The notes: generated by a model from the letters alone, not told the origin. A DNA stretch of 64,000 nucleotides from Mariniphaga sp041686935 (GCA_041686935.1 JAWLCW010000004.1:267416-331415); one strand, 5' to 3'. Positions 16,336 to 25,860 are shown, counted from the first letter of the stretch. Program-made: numbers and translations.

Positions 16336-18459
16336 ATGAACAAAATGAAGAAATCTTTTATTTTAATCTTTGCTCTTGGCATGGTGTTGTTTTCTTGCCA
16401 GAATCAAAAAAAAGAATCTGATACAAACATGGAAAATCCTTTTTTTAAAGAATGGACCACTCCCTATGGAGTTCCTCCTTTTGAGGAAATAAAAGTTGAA
16501 CATTTTCTGCCGGCGTTAAAAGAAGGCATTGCACAGCGGGAAGCTGAAGTGGAAGCCATTGTTGCCAACACTGCAGAACCTACGTTTGAAAATACTATCG
16601 TGGCACTCGATAAATCAGGTGAATTGCTTGGCAAAGTTTCCGGAACATTTTATCCGTTAAGCTCGGCCAACACCAACGACGAAATGCAGGCACTGGCCCG
16701 TGAAATTTCGCCGCTAATGACCCAGCACCGTGATAATATTTCATTGAATCCGGTTTTGTTCGAAAGGATAAAGAGTGTTTATGAACAGCGAAACAATCTC
16801 GGGTTTGATAAAGAACAACTTCGTGCCACTGAAAAGTATTACGAAGATTTTGTGCGCGGCGGCGCTAACCTGTCAGATGCAGATCAGTCAAAACTTCGTG
16901 AACTGAACGAAGAATTGTCGAAACTGAGTTTGCAGTTTGGTGAAAACCTGCTGGCAGAAACCAACCGCAACTTTAAACTTGTGATTGAAAATAAGGCAGA
17001 TTTGGCCGGATTATCGGATGATGTGATTGCCCGTGCTGCCGACGATGCCAAAACTGCCGGCGAAGAAGGCAAGTGGGTGTTTACCCTGGCCAAACCCAGC
17101 ATGTTACCTTTTTTGCAGTATGCTGAAAACCGCGATTTGCGTGAAAAATTGTACCGTGGTTATTTCATGCGCGGAGATAACGACAATGAACACGATAACA
17201 AGGAAATCATTAAAAAAATGGTAAAACTACGTGACGAAAGAGCCAGACTGCTTGGATTTGGGAATCATGCCGAATACATTATTGATGTAAACATGGCCAA
17301 AACGCCGGAAGCCGTTTACGAATTCCTGATGCAATTGTGGGAACCGGCAATGGTGATGGCAAAAAAAGACCGGGATGAAATGCAGGCAATTATAAATCGC
17401 GAAGGTGGTAACTTTAAACTGGCTTCCTGGGACTGGTGGTATTACGCTGAAAAACTGCGCAAGCAAAAATTCGACCTCGATGAGGCAGAAATAAAACCCT
17501 ATTTCAGCCTCGACAATGCCAAAAAAGGGTTGTTTTATGTGGTTGAGAACTTATACGGTTTGAAACTCGAACCACGTGACTGGCCAACTTATCACGAAGA
17601 AGCAGAAGTTTATGAAGTGCTGGAAGCCGATGGTTCGAAACTGGGTGTGATGTATATGGATTTTCACCCGCGCGATGGCAAAAGGGTGGGGGCATGGTCA
17701 ACAGCTTTCAGAAGCGCTACATACCGCAACGGTGAACGCATTCCGCGCATCGGTTCAATCGTAATGAATTTCACCCGCCCGTCGGGAGATACACCGGCTT
17801 TACTTAGCTTCGACGAAGTTTCCACGTTCTTCCATGAATTTGGACATGCATTACACGGCCTGTTTGCCGACGGCCCTTACGATCGCACTGCCGGAAGCGT
17901 ACCCCGCGACTTTGTGGAACTACCATCTCAGGTGATGGAACACTGGGCTGCCGAACCGGAAGTGCTGAAAGTGTACGCACGCCATTACCAAACCGGCGAA
18001 CCCATTCCCGATGAACTGATTGAAAAACTGGAAATGAGTGGTACGTTCAACCAGGGATTTGAAACAGGTGAATTTGTGGCTGCGGCATTGCTCGATATGG
18101 ATTACCACACCACCGAAAATCCGGTGATTGATGATGTACGCGCTTTTGAAATAGCTTCGATGGATAATATCGGGTTAATTGATGAAATTTTGCCCCGTTA
18201 CAGGAGTACCTATTTTTCACATATTTTCAGCGGCGGATATTCTGCCGGTTATTACGTGTATTACTGGGCCGGCGTGCTCGATACCGATGCATTTTATGCG
18301 TTTAAGGAAACCGGCGATATATTTAATCAGGAAGTGGCAGCCAAGTTCAGAACCCTGCTTGAAAAATGCGGCGCCGACAACGGCATGACCGTTTACAAAA
18401 ACTTCCGCGGAAAAGAACCCTCTATTGAACCTTATCTGGAAAGCAAGGGCCTGAAGTAA
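16336..18459 (+). CDS. M3 family zinc metallopeptidase (Dcp/oligopeptidase A type), lipoprotein
   Basis: A 707-residue thimet-oligopeptidase-like enzyme. The N-terminus is a lipoprotein signal with lipobox MVLFSC, so the enzyme is probably anchored in the envelope and faces the periplasm. The catalytic motif is FFHEFGHALHGL: zinc ligands His500 and His504 with catalytic Glu501, and the third ligand is the Glu of the later FVELPSQVMEHW helix. It would trim short peptides, removing C-terminal dipeptides if it is Dcp-like. Length and spacing are normal. A second ATG 9 bases in is an equally possible start. Confidence 0.94.
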   Translation: MNKMKKSFILIFALGMVLFSCQNQKKESDTNMENPFFKEWTTPYGVPPFEEIKVEHFLPALKEGIAQREAEVEAIVANTAEPTFENTIVALDKSGELLGKVSGTFYPLSSANTNDEMQALAREISPLMTQHRDNISLNPVLFERIKSVYEQRNNLGFDKEQLRATEKYYEDFVRGGANLSDADQSKLRELNEELSKLSLQFGENLLAETNRNFKLVIENKADLAGLSDDVIARAADDAKTAGEEGKWVFTLAKPSMLPFLQYAENRDLREKLYRGYFMRGDNDNEHDNKEIIKKMVKLRDERARLLGFGNHAEYIIDVNMAKTPEAVYEFLMQLWEPAMVMAKKDRDEMQAIINREGGNFKLASWDWWYYAEKLRKQKFDLDEAEIKPYFSLDNAKKGLFYVVENLYGLKLEPRDWPTYHEEAEVYEVLEADGSKLGVMYMDFHPRDGKRVGAWSTAFRSATYRNGERIPRIGSIVMNFTRPSGDTPALLSFDEVSTFFHEFGHALHGLFADGPYDRTAGSVPRDFVELPSQVMEHWAAEPEVLKVYARHYQTGEPIPDELIEKLEMSGTFNQGFETGEFVAAALLDMDYHTTENPVIDDVRAFEIASMDNIGLIDEILPRYRSTYFSHIFSGGYSAGYYVYYWAGVLDTDAFYAFKETGDIFNQEVAAKFRTLLEKCGADNGMTVYKNFRGKEPSIEPYLESKGLK

Positions 18460-18480
18460 AAAAGCAGACAAAATAGCAAT

Positions 18481-18525
18481 TGGCAGTTGGCAACATTACG
18501 AATTTTCCGGCTGCCATTTTTTTTT
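18481..18525 (+). terminator. Probable intrinsic terminator after M3 peptidase
   Basis: TGGCAG (18481-18486) pairs with CTGCCA (18511-18516), followed by nine T residues. The 24-base loop is long, which lowers confidence. Confidence 0.5.
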
Positions 18526-18556
18526 GTCCAACTTCCGTCTTCCGTCTTTTCGCTTC

Positions 18557-19384
18557 CTATTTCTTCACCTCCACCGGAAACGGTTTCGTCTCTTCACCGG
18601 TATAAAGGCTGATATGCGGGAATGGGATTTCGATTCCTTCTTTTTTAAACGCTTCTTTAATTTCCATAAACACTGAATTTTTCACCTTCAGAAAATTGGT
18701 GCGTTCAACCCAAACGCCCAGGGTTATGTCAATTCCGCTGGAGCCAAAACTCTGGAAAATGATGACCGGCTCGGGCTCGTCGAGGCACAATGGATTTTGT
18801 TTGGCCACACTTTCCAAAATACTTTTCACATTGCTCAAATCTTCTTTGTAGGCAACGCTAACCATAGTATCTACCCTTCTGACGGGAAACCGGGTAAGAT
18901 TTGTAAGCTCTGTGCTGATTACCGTTTGATTGGGGACACGAATTAACAGATTGTCGAAAGTCCTTATTTTTATGGAAAGTAAATCAATACTGAAAACCGT
19001 TCCCGTTTTATCGCCCAATCGAACCACATCGCCAATCTCGAACGATTTTTCAGACACAAGGAAGAATCCGCTGACTATATTCCCTATGCTGGTTTGAGAT
19101 GCCACACCTATTACCAGACCGATTACACCGGCAGCCCCGAAGATGGGCGCCAGACTGATTTCCAGTTCTGAAATAACGATTAAAAACAGGGTAATAAATC
19201 CGGTGTACTGAACAGCCCGGTTAATAATCATTTTTCGTTGCCTCGACCATTTCTGTGGCAATATTTTTTTTACAAGGTATGCAAGGAAATATATAATTGC
19301 TATACCAACAGCCAGAATTAACAGAATCCGAATTATTTTTTCAAGGGTAGCTGCGTTTAAGTATTGGGTCCAGTCGAAATTCAT
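18557..19384 (-). CDS. MscS-type mechanosensitive ion channel
   Basis: A 275-residue channel with three N-terminal membrane helices. The pore-lining helix is FGAAGVIGLVIGVASQTSIGNIVSGFFL (about residues 79-106), followed by the beta domain (FEIGDVVRLGDKTGTV) and the alpha-beta C-terminus (IPFPHISLY). Channels of this type open under osmotic downshock in the inner membrane. Its start overlaps the stop of the upstream DUF432 gene by 4 bases (ATGA), so the two are translationally coupled. Confidence 0.93.
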   Translation of the reverse strand: MNFDWTQYLNAATLEKIIRILLILAVGIAIIYFLAYLVKKILPQKWSRQRKMIINRAVQYTGFITLFLIVISELEISLAPIFGAAGVIGLVIGVASQTSIGNIVSGFFLVSEKSFEIGDVVRLGDKTGTVFSIDLLSIKIRTFDNLLIRVPNQTVISTELTNLTRFPVRRVDTMVSVAYKEDLSNVKSILESVAKQNPLCLDEPEPVIIFQSFGSSGIDITLGVWVERTNFLKVKNSVFMEIKEAFKKEGIEIPFPHISLYTGEETKPFPVEVKK

Positions 19385-20151
19385 AATTCCTGTTTGTAAA
19401 GGTTTCTAATAAAGTGGAAGTTAATTTTCAGCAAATGTTTTGATAAATTTGCCCGGGGTTTTGTAATCATTTCTGCCTTTTCACCATGAAAAGCTTTGGC
19501 GTAATGATAGCTTGCCGAACTAATAATGTCCTTACCTCTATATTCAATGAGCAACTGGCTGGTAACAATTTTGTTTTCATTTTTATATAGAGCCATATCT
19601 TCGGTTCGGATGATAAGCCTTTCTACCTCAAGCACACTTTGTGAATTGTTAAAAATCGTAACCGGACAAATGGCTTCATAAGGTGATAAGTTTATTTTCT
19701 CAGTCGATTGAAAGTAATCGTTTCCCAAAGCAAAAGCCCGCTCACCGCCAAAAGGTTCCCCAAACCAGGTGTCCGATAATCGTCTGACAGGTATTTCCTT
19801 TAACAGGTTCTCGGGTTGGTTTTTCGAAAAATAGAGTTGTACTGTTAAGGGAATTTTTAAAAAGAAAGTAAGCTTAAGTCCGGGTGATACATGGAGCTTG
19901 CTTCCCTTAAATACAAGTGGTTTTTCAGGAAGTGAAGGAGCGATAAAAAGTGAATTCGATTTTCCGGTTTGAAAATACTCACCTTTCGTAAAGTCTTCAT
20001 TTTCCTGTTTTTCAGAAGTCAGATTTTCCAAATTTAATATTATCCATCCTTCTTTTTCCCTTTTCACACCTATTGAAAAATTTTCGTCGGAAAAAATTCG
20101 GTTTTCTCCGGGCATTATCTGGTGTTTTCCAAAAATCGGGTTTTTCGGCAT
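19381..20151 (-). CDS. DUF432-like protein coupled to MscS
   Basis: A 256-residue soluble protein with no signal peptide or membrane helix. It is rich in beta strands and has the DUF432-like pattern of a sulfur-poor N-terminal domain, a central PLTVQLYFS strand and WFGEPFGGERAFALG. As I recall, DUF432 proteins sit next to MscS channels in other bacteria and archaea, and the 4-base overlap here fits that. A regulatory or partner role for the channel is an inference; no activity is known to me. Confidence 0.75.
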   Translation of the reverse strand: MPKNPIFGKHQIMPGENRIFSDENFSIGVKREKEGWIILNLENLTSEKQENEDFTKGEYFQTGKSNSLFIAPSLPEKPLVFKGSKLHVSPGLKLTFFLKIPLTVQLYFSKNQPENLLKEIPVRRLSDTWFGEPFGGERAFALGNDYFQSTEKINLSPYEAICPVTIFNNSQSVLEVERLIIRTEDMALYKNENKIVTSQLLIEYRGKDIISSASYHYAKAFHGEKAEMITKPRANLSKHLLKINFHFIRNLYKQEL

Positions 20152-20216
20152 TGTCTCCTTTATTAATTAATGCCGATAAAATTAATAAAGATTTACGAAT
20201 GTACCGGAGACCAAAT

Positions 20217-20257
20217 AAAAAAGGGAACGGTTAAAGCTGAATTGCTTTTTCGTTCCC
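20217..20257 (-). terminator. Intrinsic terminator after the DUF4252 gene
   Basis: Read on the minus strand, GGGAACG pairs with CGTTCCC, with an inner AAAGC/GCTTT pairing, followed by six T residues. It closes the sigma/anti-sigma/DUF4252 operon. Confidence 0.8.
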
Positions 20258-20293
20258 CCGGCATTAAGAACCCCTATTTTTTAGTTCATAACC

Positions 20294-20800
20294 TCAGAAC
20301 GGGCTTTTCCCATTCACATTAATATCCAGCGATTTTGTAATTTTTCCGATGTTTTCCGGGTCAATAATTCCGCTGATGCTGATTAGCGCATTGTCATCTC
20401 CACCAACCACCAGAACCAGGTCCGAAAATTTACCGTTTCCGCCATCTTTGGCCAGGAAACGCACCACTTCGTTGGCTTCGGTCACTTCCATCAGCACTTC
20501 GTATTCGTTGTTTTTGAAAAAACCGTCCTGTTCCAACTCTTTGTAAAAGTCCAGCTTTCCGGTCAGTTCCTTGTTGTCAACCGAAAGAATCCGGATTCCC
20601 TTAAGTTTCGACAGAACATCGCTGGTGGCATCGTCGCCGGTTTCAATTTTGCTGGCAAATCCCAGCAGTTTCCCGGAAATGTTTACGGTAGTAAATCCCT
20701 CTTTGTTGGCATACTTGTCAAACAATCTGTCAACGGGTGTTTTTTGTGCAAGCACTGCCATCGGCAATACAACTGCAAGAATTAAGATTAATCGTTTCAT
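20294..20800 (-). CDS. DUF4252 protein, exported
   Basis: The ATG at 20800 gives 168 residues starting MKRLILILAVVLPMAVLAQ, a clean Sec signal; an upstream ATG at 20830 would only add 10 residues ahead of it. The mature part, with DRLFDKYANKEGFTTVNISG and later VVRFLAKDGGNGKFSDLVLVVGG (split region about 105-140), matches DUF4252. The family is typical of Bacteroidota and often sits beside an ECF sigma factor, as here. Its role is unknown; it may be a target of, or an accessory to, the sigma/anti-sigma pair just upstream. Confidence 0.85.
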   Translation of the reverse strand: MKRLILILAVVLPMAVLAQKTPVDRLFDKYANKEGFTTVNISGKLLGFASKIETGDDATSDVLSKLKGIRILSVDNKELTGKLDFYKELEQDGFFKNNEYEVLMEVTEANEVVRFLAKDGGNGKFSDLVLVVGGDDNALISISGIIDPENIGKITKSLDINVNGKSPF

Positions 20801-20892
20801 GGTATCAATTTTTAAAATTTTGAGTTTCATTTTTAATATGATTTTTATTCATTTTAATATTTTTTAATTTCTGCATTTATGCTTTCCCGCAT

Positions 20893-21423
20893 TCATTCCT
20901 TCCCCATATTCTCAATCATTTCCAGATATTCATTCACCGGTCTCACTCCTTTTTGCATGGGTTCTGTAGCTGTTTCAAGCTTGTCGAAGTTAGCCAGACC
21001 AGACATGCCTTTGCTGTATTTTGCCGAAATATACCCGAGCGTTTCTTCTGCATAAGCGTAAGCTAACTCAGGATTGTCAAACGTGTCTTTGAATTGTTCT
21101 TCATTTTGCTGGAAAAAGAGCAATCCGCTGATTACTATAATTATAGAAGCTGCAATTCCGCTAACCATTTGCCACAACCAGCGGTTATTCGGTTTTACTT
21201 TCGGTTCATTTTTCAGAATGAAATCCATGATTTCACCTTCGAGCTCTTCATCCCTTCCTGTTTCAGAAAGCGCTGAAATTCCGGAGAAATATCCGATGTA
21301 TTCTTTTAAATCTGTTGCTACGTTTCCCGACTGAAAGTATCTTTCCAGAAGCCGTTCTTCGGCCAGAGAACTTTCGCCGTTAAAATAGCGTTGCAGCAAT
21401 TGTTTTACTTCTTTCGTTTCCAT
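20893..21423 (-). CDS. Probable membrane anti-sigma factor
   Basis: A 176-residue protein with one membrane helix at about residues 86-103 (GIAASIIIVISGLLFF), a cytosolic N-terminal part (LLQRYFNGESSLAEERLLERYF, about residues 9-30, a pattern common in Bacteroidota anti-sigma factors) and a short periplasmic tail. It overlaps the end of the upstream ECF sigma gene by 44 bases, which supports the pairing. No zinc-binding HxxxCxxC motif is present. The anti-sigma role is inferred from topology and gene order. Confidence 0.75.
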   Translation of the reverse strand: METKEVKQLLQRYFNGESSLAEERLLERYFQSGNVATDLKEYIGYFSGISALSETGRDEELEGEIMDFILKNEPKVKPNNRWLWQMVSGIAASIIIVISGLLFFQQNEEQFKDTFDNPELAYAYAEETLGYISAKYSKGMSGLANFDKLETATEPMQKGVRPVNEYLEMIENMGKE

Positions 21424-21991
21424 TTGAATTCAATTTTAAAAATTCATCGCGTACTTTTTTTCTTGCCCTCGACAGGTTTACCCTGATGGCATTTACCTGT
21501 AATCCTGTTCGTTCTGCAATTTCTTCGTATTCCAGTTGTTCTATATCGCGTAAGTGCATTATTTTTTGCTGAAGGTCAGGCAATTGGTTAATCAGTGTTT
21601 TAACCTGTCCGGCAGCTTCGTTTAACTCAAATTGTGAATGAACATCAATGGTTTCCTGCTTCATTTTGCGGTCGGTTTCTGCATCAATGGGCACCACTTT
21701 GTTTGCCCTTAAAATATCGAGGCAGCGGTTCCGTGTCATCCGCATGGTAAAAGCTTCCATGTTTTCAATCTCGTCCAGTTCTTCCTTTTTTTGCCAAAGT
21801 TTCAGAAATACATCCTGAACCACGTCTTTGGCTTCATCTTCATCTTTCAGAAAGTGTACTGCAAACCGGAGCAACTTTTTGCTCACCGGCAGAACCTTCG
21901 TTTTGAAATCACTGTCAACCATTCGTTTTGCTGTTTTTTTCTGCTTTTTTAGCAAGTTGTCAAAGTTAAGACGAAGGGGAATAATATTCAT
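21380..21991 (-). CDS. ECF-type RNA polymerase sigma-70 factor
   Basis: The frame from 21991 encodes 203 residues. The family normally starts near DSDFKTKVLPVSKKL, so the ATG at 21922 (180 residues) may be the true start. Region 2 holds DEDEAKDVVQDVFLKLW and region 4 holds LRDIEQLEYEEIAERTGLQ followed by VNLSRARKKVRD. It would direct RNA polymerase to promoters for its own operon and others. It is followed by the membrane anti-sigma gene (44-base overlap) and a DUF4252 gene: a compact, self-contained signalling unit. Confidence 0.9.
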   Translation of the reverse strand: MNIIPLRLNFDNLLKKQKKTAKRMVDSDFKTKVLPVSKKLLRFAVHFLKDEDEAKDVVQDVFLKLWQKKEELDEIENMEAFTMRMTRNRCLDILRANKVVPIDAETDRKMKQETIDVHSQFELNEAAGQVKTLINQLPDLQQKIMHLRDIEQLEYEEIAERTGLQVNAIRVNLSRARKKVRDEFLKLNSNGNERSKTIAATLF

Positions 21992-22351
21992 TACATGTAA
22001 AATGAAATTTTCATCCTTTATTAAAACTGTCTTAAATCTCCTGATTTTTCCTGTAATTTGATATGAAAACCGGTAAAAATCCTACAATTTTGCCATCATG
22101 AAGAGATTTTTTTTAAAAAATATTATAACTGATTTTTTAGGTGTCGAATCGGATTCTTCCCCGCCTGTTATAGGGTTTCCAACGAACCGATAAGTAAAGT
22201 ACTGGACCGTTTGCCAAAACGGTAATTATAAAAGGCACCAAAATAACCACCTTTTATTTCATAAAAAACGTAAGAAGGTTTTAGAATTCAGTTTTACCCA
22301 TGTAAGATTGGCAGAAGTTATTTTTATGATAAAAAATTTTAAAAATAAAGA
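21992..22351. other. Intergenic region between divergent sigma factor and oad operon
   Basis: This 360-base gap holds no ORF that I trust. It contains two adjacent inverted repeats: ACCGTTT/AAACGGT (22206-22223) and ATAAAAGG/CCTTTTAT (22228-22257). They could be operators or transcript hairpins ahead of oadG; neither has a T-run typical of a terminator. No canonical TAnnTTTG element was found. Confidence 0.4.
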
Positions 22352-22609
22352 ATGGAACAGAATTTAAGTAATGCATTTTCAATTTTGGTAGTCGGTATGA
22401 TTACCGTTCTTTTAATCCTTTGGCTTGTTGTGGTTATAGGAAATCTAATAATTCGGGTTACAAATAAATACTGGCCTGCGCCTCAGAATGAAGAAAAAAA
22501 AGGAACCGGAGTCGGTTCAGTTTTACCGGGAACATTGGCTGCCATTGTTGCAGCGGTTGAGGCAGTTACCGGTGGCAAAGGAAAAGTTACAGAAATAGAA
22601 AAACAGTAA
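22352..22609 (+). CDS. oadG: Sodium-pump decarboxylase gamma subunit (OadG family)
   Basis: An 85-residue protein with one N-terminal membrane helix (FSILVVGMITVLLILWLVVV) and a charged, flexible C-terminus. Size, topology and position just before a biotin-bearing decarboxylase subunit and the beta subunit identify it as the gamma subunit, which tethers the complex at the inner membrane. It is followed by the alpha subunit after 22 bases. Confidence 0.87.
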   Translation: MEQNLSNAFSILVVGMITVLLILWLVVVIGNLIIRVTNKYWPAPQNEEKKGTGVGSVLPGTLAAIVAAVEAVTGGKGKVTEIEKQ

Positions 22610-22631
22610 AAAGAATAAAATAAGAATTATC

Positions 22632-24515
22632 ATGGCAAAAGAAATCAGATTCAGCTTAGTTTACCGCGATATGTGGCAAAGTGCCGGAAAGTATGTACCG
22701 CGAGCCGATCAATTGGTTCGCATAGCACCCGAAATTATCAACATGGGCTGTTTTGCCCGTGTTGAAACCAACGGTGGAGGATTTGAACAGATTAATCTTC
22801 TTTTTGGTGAAAATCCCAATAAAAGTGTACGCGAGTGGACAGCACCGTTTAATAAAGCCGGAATAGAAACCCACATGCTCGACCGTTCGCTTAACGGATT
22901 GCGTATGAATCCCGTACCGGCTGACGTGCGGAAACTGTTTTACAAAGTAAAAAAAGCACAGGGAACCGACATCGCACGAAGCTTCTGCGGACTAAACGAC
23001 CCCCGGAATATTTCAGCTTCCATTAAATATGCAAAAGAAGCGGGCATGATTTCGCAAGCTGCACTGAGTCTGACTTACTCGCCGGTGCATACCGTTGAAT
23101 ATTACTGCGACCTGGCCGACGAGTTGATTGCAAACGGCGCCGATGAAATTTGTTTGAAAGATATGGCTGGTATCGGACGTCCGGCCTGGCTGGGAAAAAT
23201 TGTAAAGTACATTAAGGATAAGCATCCCAATACATTGGTACAGTATCATGGCCAAACGGGTCCCGGTTTTACCCCTGCTTCCATTCTTGAAGTAGCCAGG
23301 GCAGGTTGTGAAATCATTGATGTGGGTATGGAACCGCTTTCGTGGGGAACCGGACATGCCGATGTAATTATGGTTAGGGAAATGCTGAAAGATGCCGGTT
23401 TTAGTGTGCCCGAAATAAATATGAAAGCCTACATGAAAGCCCGTGCGCTAACACAGGAGTTTATGGATGATTTTCTCGGCTACTACATTCCCGAACGAAA
23501 CCGGCAGCTAAATTCACTTTTAATTGCTCCCGGACTTCCCGGTGGAATGATGGGCTCACTTATGAACGACCTCAGAGACAATCAGAAAAGCCTGAATAAA
23601 TGGTACAAAAAACACGATAAACCTGAAATTTCGCAGGATGACCTGATGATTAAACTTTTTGACGAAGTGGCTTATGTGTGGCCCAAAGTGGGTTATCCGC
23701 CACTGGTAACACCGTTCTCGCAATATGTAAAAAACCTGGCATTGTTTAATGTTATCCAAATGGAAAAAGGTAAGGAACGCTGGTCCATGATTGCCGATAA
23801 CATCTGGGATATGATTTTGGGAAAATCGGGTAAACTGCCGGGCGAAGTAGCACTTGAGATTAAAGAAATGGCTGTTAAACAAGGACGTGAGTTTTTTACC
23901 GGAGATCCGCAGGATGAATACCCCGACAAACTGGATGAATTTCGTGCAGAAATGAAAGAGAACAACTGGGATTTAGGACAGGACGATGAAGAGTTGTTCG
24001 AACTGGCCATGCATCCGGAGCAATACCGTGCATATAAGTCGGGACAGGCAAAAGCTGCATTTGAAGAAGATCTGGCCAAAAAGAAAGCGAAAAAAGAACA
24101 GGCTAAGGCTCCGACAGCTTCTGCTGCCTCCGGTTTTGCACCCAAATCGCTTAATATTGATGTAAATGGCGAAAAATATAAGGTGACCGTTTCCTACGAT
24201 GGAGTTGAAGAAAATGATAACACCGGGGCCGTCAAAGAAACACCAAAACCGGCAGAAAATAAACCGGAACCTTCTTCAGATGACTTAAAAGAGATAATCG
24301 CTCCCCTCGAAGGAAAATTCTTTTTGACAAAAGATCCTTCGGAAACCGCTGTAAAAAAGGGTGATATTGTAAAACCGGGCGATGTGGTGGGTTACATTGA
24401 ATCCATGAAAACATACAACGCCATTGTTGCAGAAGATTCGGGTAAAATTGTGGAAATATGTCTGAACAACGGCGATGCAGTGGATGAGGATGACGTCATT
24501 TTAAAATTGCAGTAA
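22632..24515 (+). CDS. oadA: Oxaloacetate decarboxylase-type alpha subunit with biotinyl domain
   Basis: A 627-residue carboxyltransferase plus biotin carrier. Residues about 1-275 are an HMGL-like barrel, with KDMAGIGRP and YHGQTGPGF. Residues about 290-470 are the PYC/OADA conserved domain. A linker rich in Lys and Ala follows. The C-terminal biotinyl domain has ESMKTYN with biotinyl Lys593. The usual DxHQS catalytic start reads RDMWQS here, and the following EVWGGATFD-type motif reads ETNGGGFEQ, a version I recognise as common in Bacteroidales. The complex is expected to couple decarboxylation (oxaloacetate or a related acid) to sodium export. The beta gene starts 4 bases after the stop. 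Confidence 0.9.
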   Translation: MAKEIRFSLVYRDMWQSAGKYVPRADQLVRIAPEIINMGCFARVETNGGGFEQINLLFGENPNKSVREWTAPFNKAGIETHMLDRSLNGLRMNPVPADVRKLFYKVKKAQGTDIARSFCGLNDPRNISASIKYAKEAGMISQAALSLTYSPVHTVEYYCDLADELIANGADEICLKDMAGIGRPAWLGKIVKYIKDKHPNTLVQYHGQTGPGFTPASILEVARAGCEIIDVGMEPLSWGTGHADVIMVREMLKDAGFSVPEINMKAYMKARALTQEFMDDFLGYYIPERNRQLNSLLIAPGLPGGMMGSLMNDLRDNQKSLNKWYKKHDKPEISQDDLMIKLFDEVAYVWPKVGYPPLVTPFSQYVKNLALFNVIQMEKGKERWSMIADNIWDMILGKSGKLPGEVALEIKEMAVKQGREFFTGDPQDEYPDKLDEFRAEMKENNWDLGQDDEELFELAMHPEQYRAYKSGQAKAAFEEDLAKKKAKKEQAKAPTASAASGFAPKSLNIDVNGEKYKVTVSYDGVEENDNTGAVKETPKPAENKPEPSSDDLKEIIAPLEGKFFLTKDPSETAVKKGDIVKPGDVVGYIESMKTYNAIVAEDSGKIVEICLNNGDAVDEDDVILKLQ

Positions 24516-24519
24516 AACA

Positions 24520-25725
24520 ATGCAGGATATATTTTCAAATTTATTTGAAATGACAGCTTTTGGAGCGATAAACTACAAAACTGTCATCATGTGGATTATT
24601 GCCTTTGTGCTGCTGTACCTTGGCATTAAAAAGAAATATGAACCGCTGTTGCTTGTTCCAATCGGATTTGGCGTATTGGTAGCCAACTTTCCGGGTGCAG
24701 AAATGGGAATAGTTGATGCCGCAAACGTTGAACTGGGCGATGGACGCTACATGAACCTGATTGAAATAGCAAGCGAGTATGGAATTCTGAATTTTCTCTA
24801 CTATTCGCTTATAAAAACGGGATTTCTTCCACCCATTATTTTTATGGGAGTGGGTGCATTAACCGATTTTGGTCCGATGCTCAGGAACCTGAGGCTGGCT
24901 TTTTTTGGCGCAGCAGCCCAAATCGGTATATTCAGTGTTCTCATTGGTGCCATCTTGTTGGGGTTTAACTTGAATGAAGCAGCTTCACTCGGAATTATTG
25001 GTGGTGCCGATGGTCCTACCGCAATTTATACTACTATAAAACTGGCTCCGCATTTGTTGGGGCCCATCGCCATTGCAGCCTATTCGTATATGGCGCTGGT
25101 GCCGGTAATTATTCCGTTTGTGGCAAATTTATTTATTACGAAGAAAGAATTTGCCATAAACATGCGGGAGATGGACAAAAAGTTTCCGCCAAAACGTGAA
25201 ATCAAAAATATGAAAACCGTGAAAATTATTTTCCCGATTGTTTTGGGTACAGTTGTGGCAATATTTGTTCCTTCTTCGGTTCCCTTGCTGGGGATGTTAC
25301 TTTTTGGAAATCTGGTGAAGGAAATCGGAACTTCCACAAGCCGTTTGGCTGATGCAGCAACCGGACCCATAATGAATACGGCAACCATATTTCTTGGTTT
25401 GACTGTTGGTGCTACTATGACCTCCGAAGTTTTTCTTACACCAAAAACGCTTGGTATTATAATAGGCGGTTTTATTGCATTTGCCATGTCGGTTACCGGA
25501 GGAATTTTTGCTGTTAAAATCTATAATCTTTTTGTAAACAAGAAAATAAATCCGCTAATCGGTGCAACCGGTTTAAGTGCCGTGCCCATGGCATCGCGGG
25601 TTGCCAACGAAATGGCGCTGAAATACAACTCATCAAACCACATTTTGCAATACTGCATGGCCAGCAACATTTCGGGCGTTATTGGCTCGGCCGTTGCCGC
25701 CGGTGTATTGATTTCACTGGTTTAG
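24520..25725 (+). CDS. oadB: Sodium ion-translocating decarboxylase beta subunit
   Basis: A 401-residue polytopic membrane protein. The sodium-site motif GIIGGADGPTAIYTTIKLAP (about residues 159-178) with its conserved Asp and the closing GLSAVPMASRVANE block are standard for OadB/GcdB/MmdB. This subunit decarboxylates carboxybiotin and moves two sodium ions across the inner membrane. It ends the oadGAB operon and is followed by a strong terminator. Confidence 0.95.
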   Translation: MQDIFSNLFEMTAFGAINYKTVIMWIIAFVLLYLGIKKKYEPLLLVPIGFGVLVANFPGAEMGIVDAANVELGDGRYMNLIEIASEYGILNFLYYSLIKTGFLPPIIFMGVGALTDFGPMLRNLRLAFFGAAAQIGIFSVLIGAILLGFNLNEAASLGIIGGADGPTAIYTTIKLAPHLLGPIAIAAYSYMALVPVIIPFVANLFITKKEFAINMREMDKKFPPKREIKNMKTVKIIFPIVLGTVVAIFVPSSVPLLGMLLFGNLVKEIGTSTSRLADAATGPIMNTATIFLGLTVGATMTSEVFLTPKTLGIIIGGFIAFAMSVTGGIFAVKIYNLFVNKKINPLIGATGLSAVPMASRVANEMALKYNSSNHILQYCMASNISGVIGSAVAAGVLISLV

Positions 25726-25750
25726 AAACTGTTTTATAACTGAAAAAACG

Positions 25751-25787
25751 AAAAAATCCCGGGAGCTTCGGCTTTCCGGGATTTTTT
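25751..25787 (+). terminator. Strong intrinsic terminator of oadGAB
   Basis: AAAAAATCCCGG (25751-25762) pairs perfectly with CCGGGATTTTTT (25776-25787). The inner part folds as AGC-TTCG-GCT with a stable UUCG tetraloop. Confidence 0.92.
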
Positions 25788-25860
25788 CTGATATCGTATG
25801 CGAATTGAACTGAAATACGATAAAATTTTGTTATTTTAACCGAAATCAAAACGTTAAAAT

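Noticed and set aside
22200..22260. Riboswitch-like structure before oadG
   Set aside because: Two short hairpins only; no conserved aptamer core that I recognise, and the second has a 14-base AT-rich loop.
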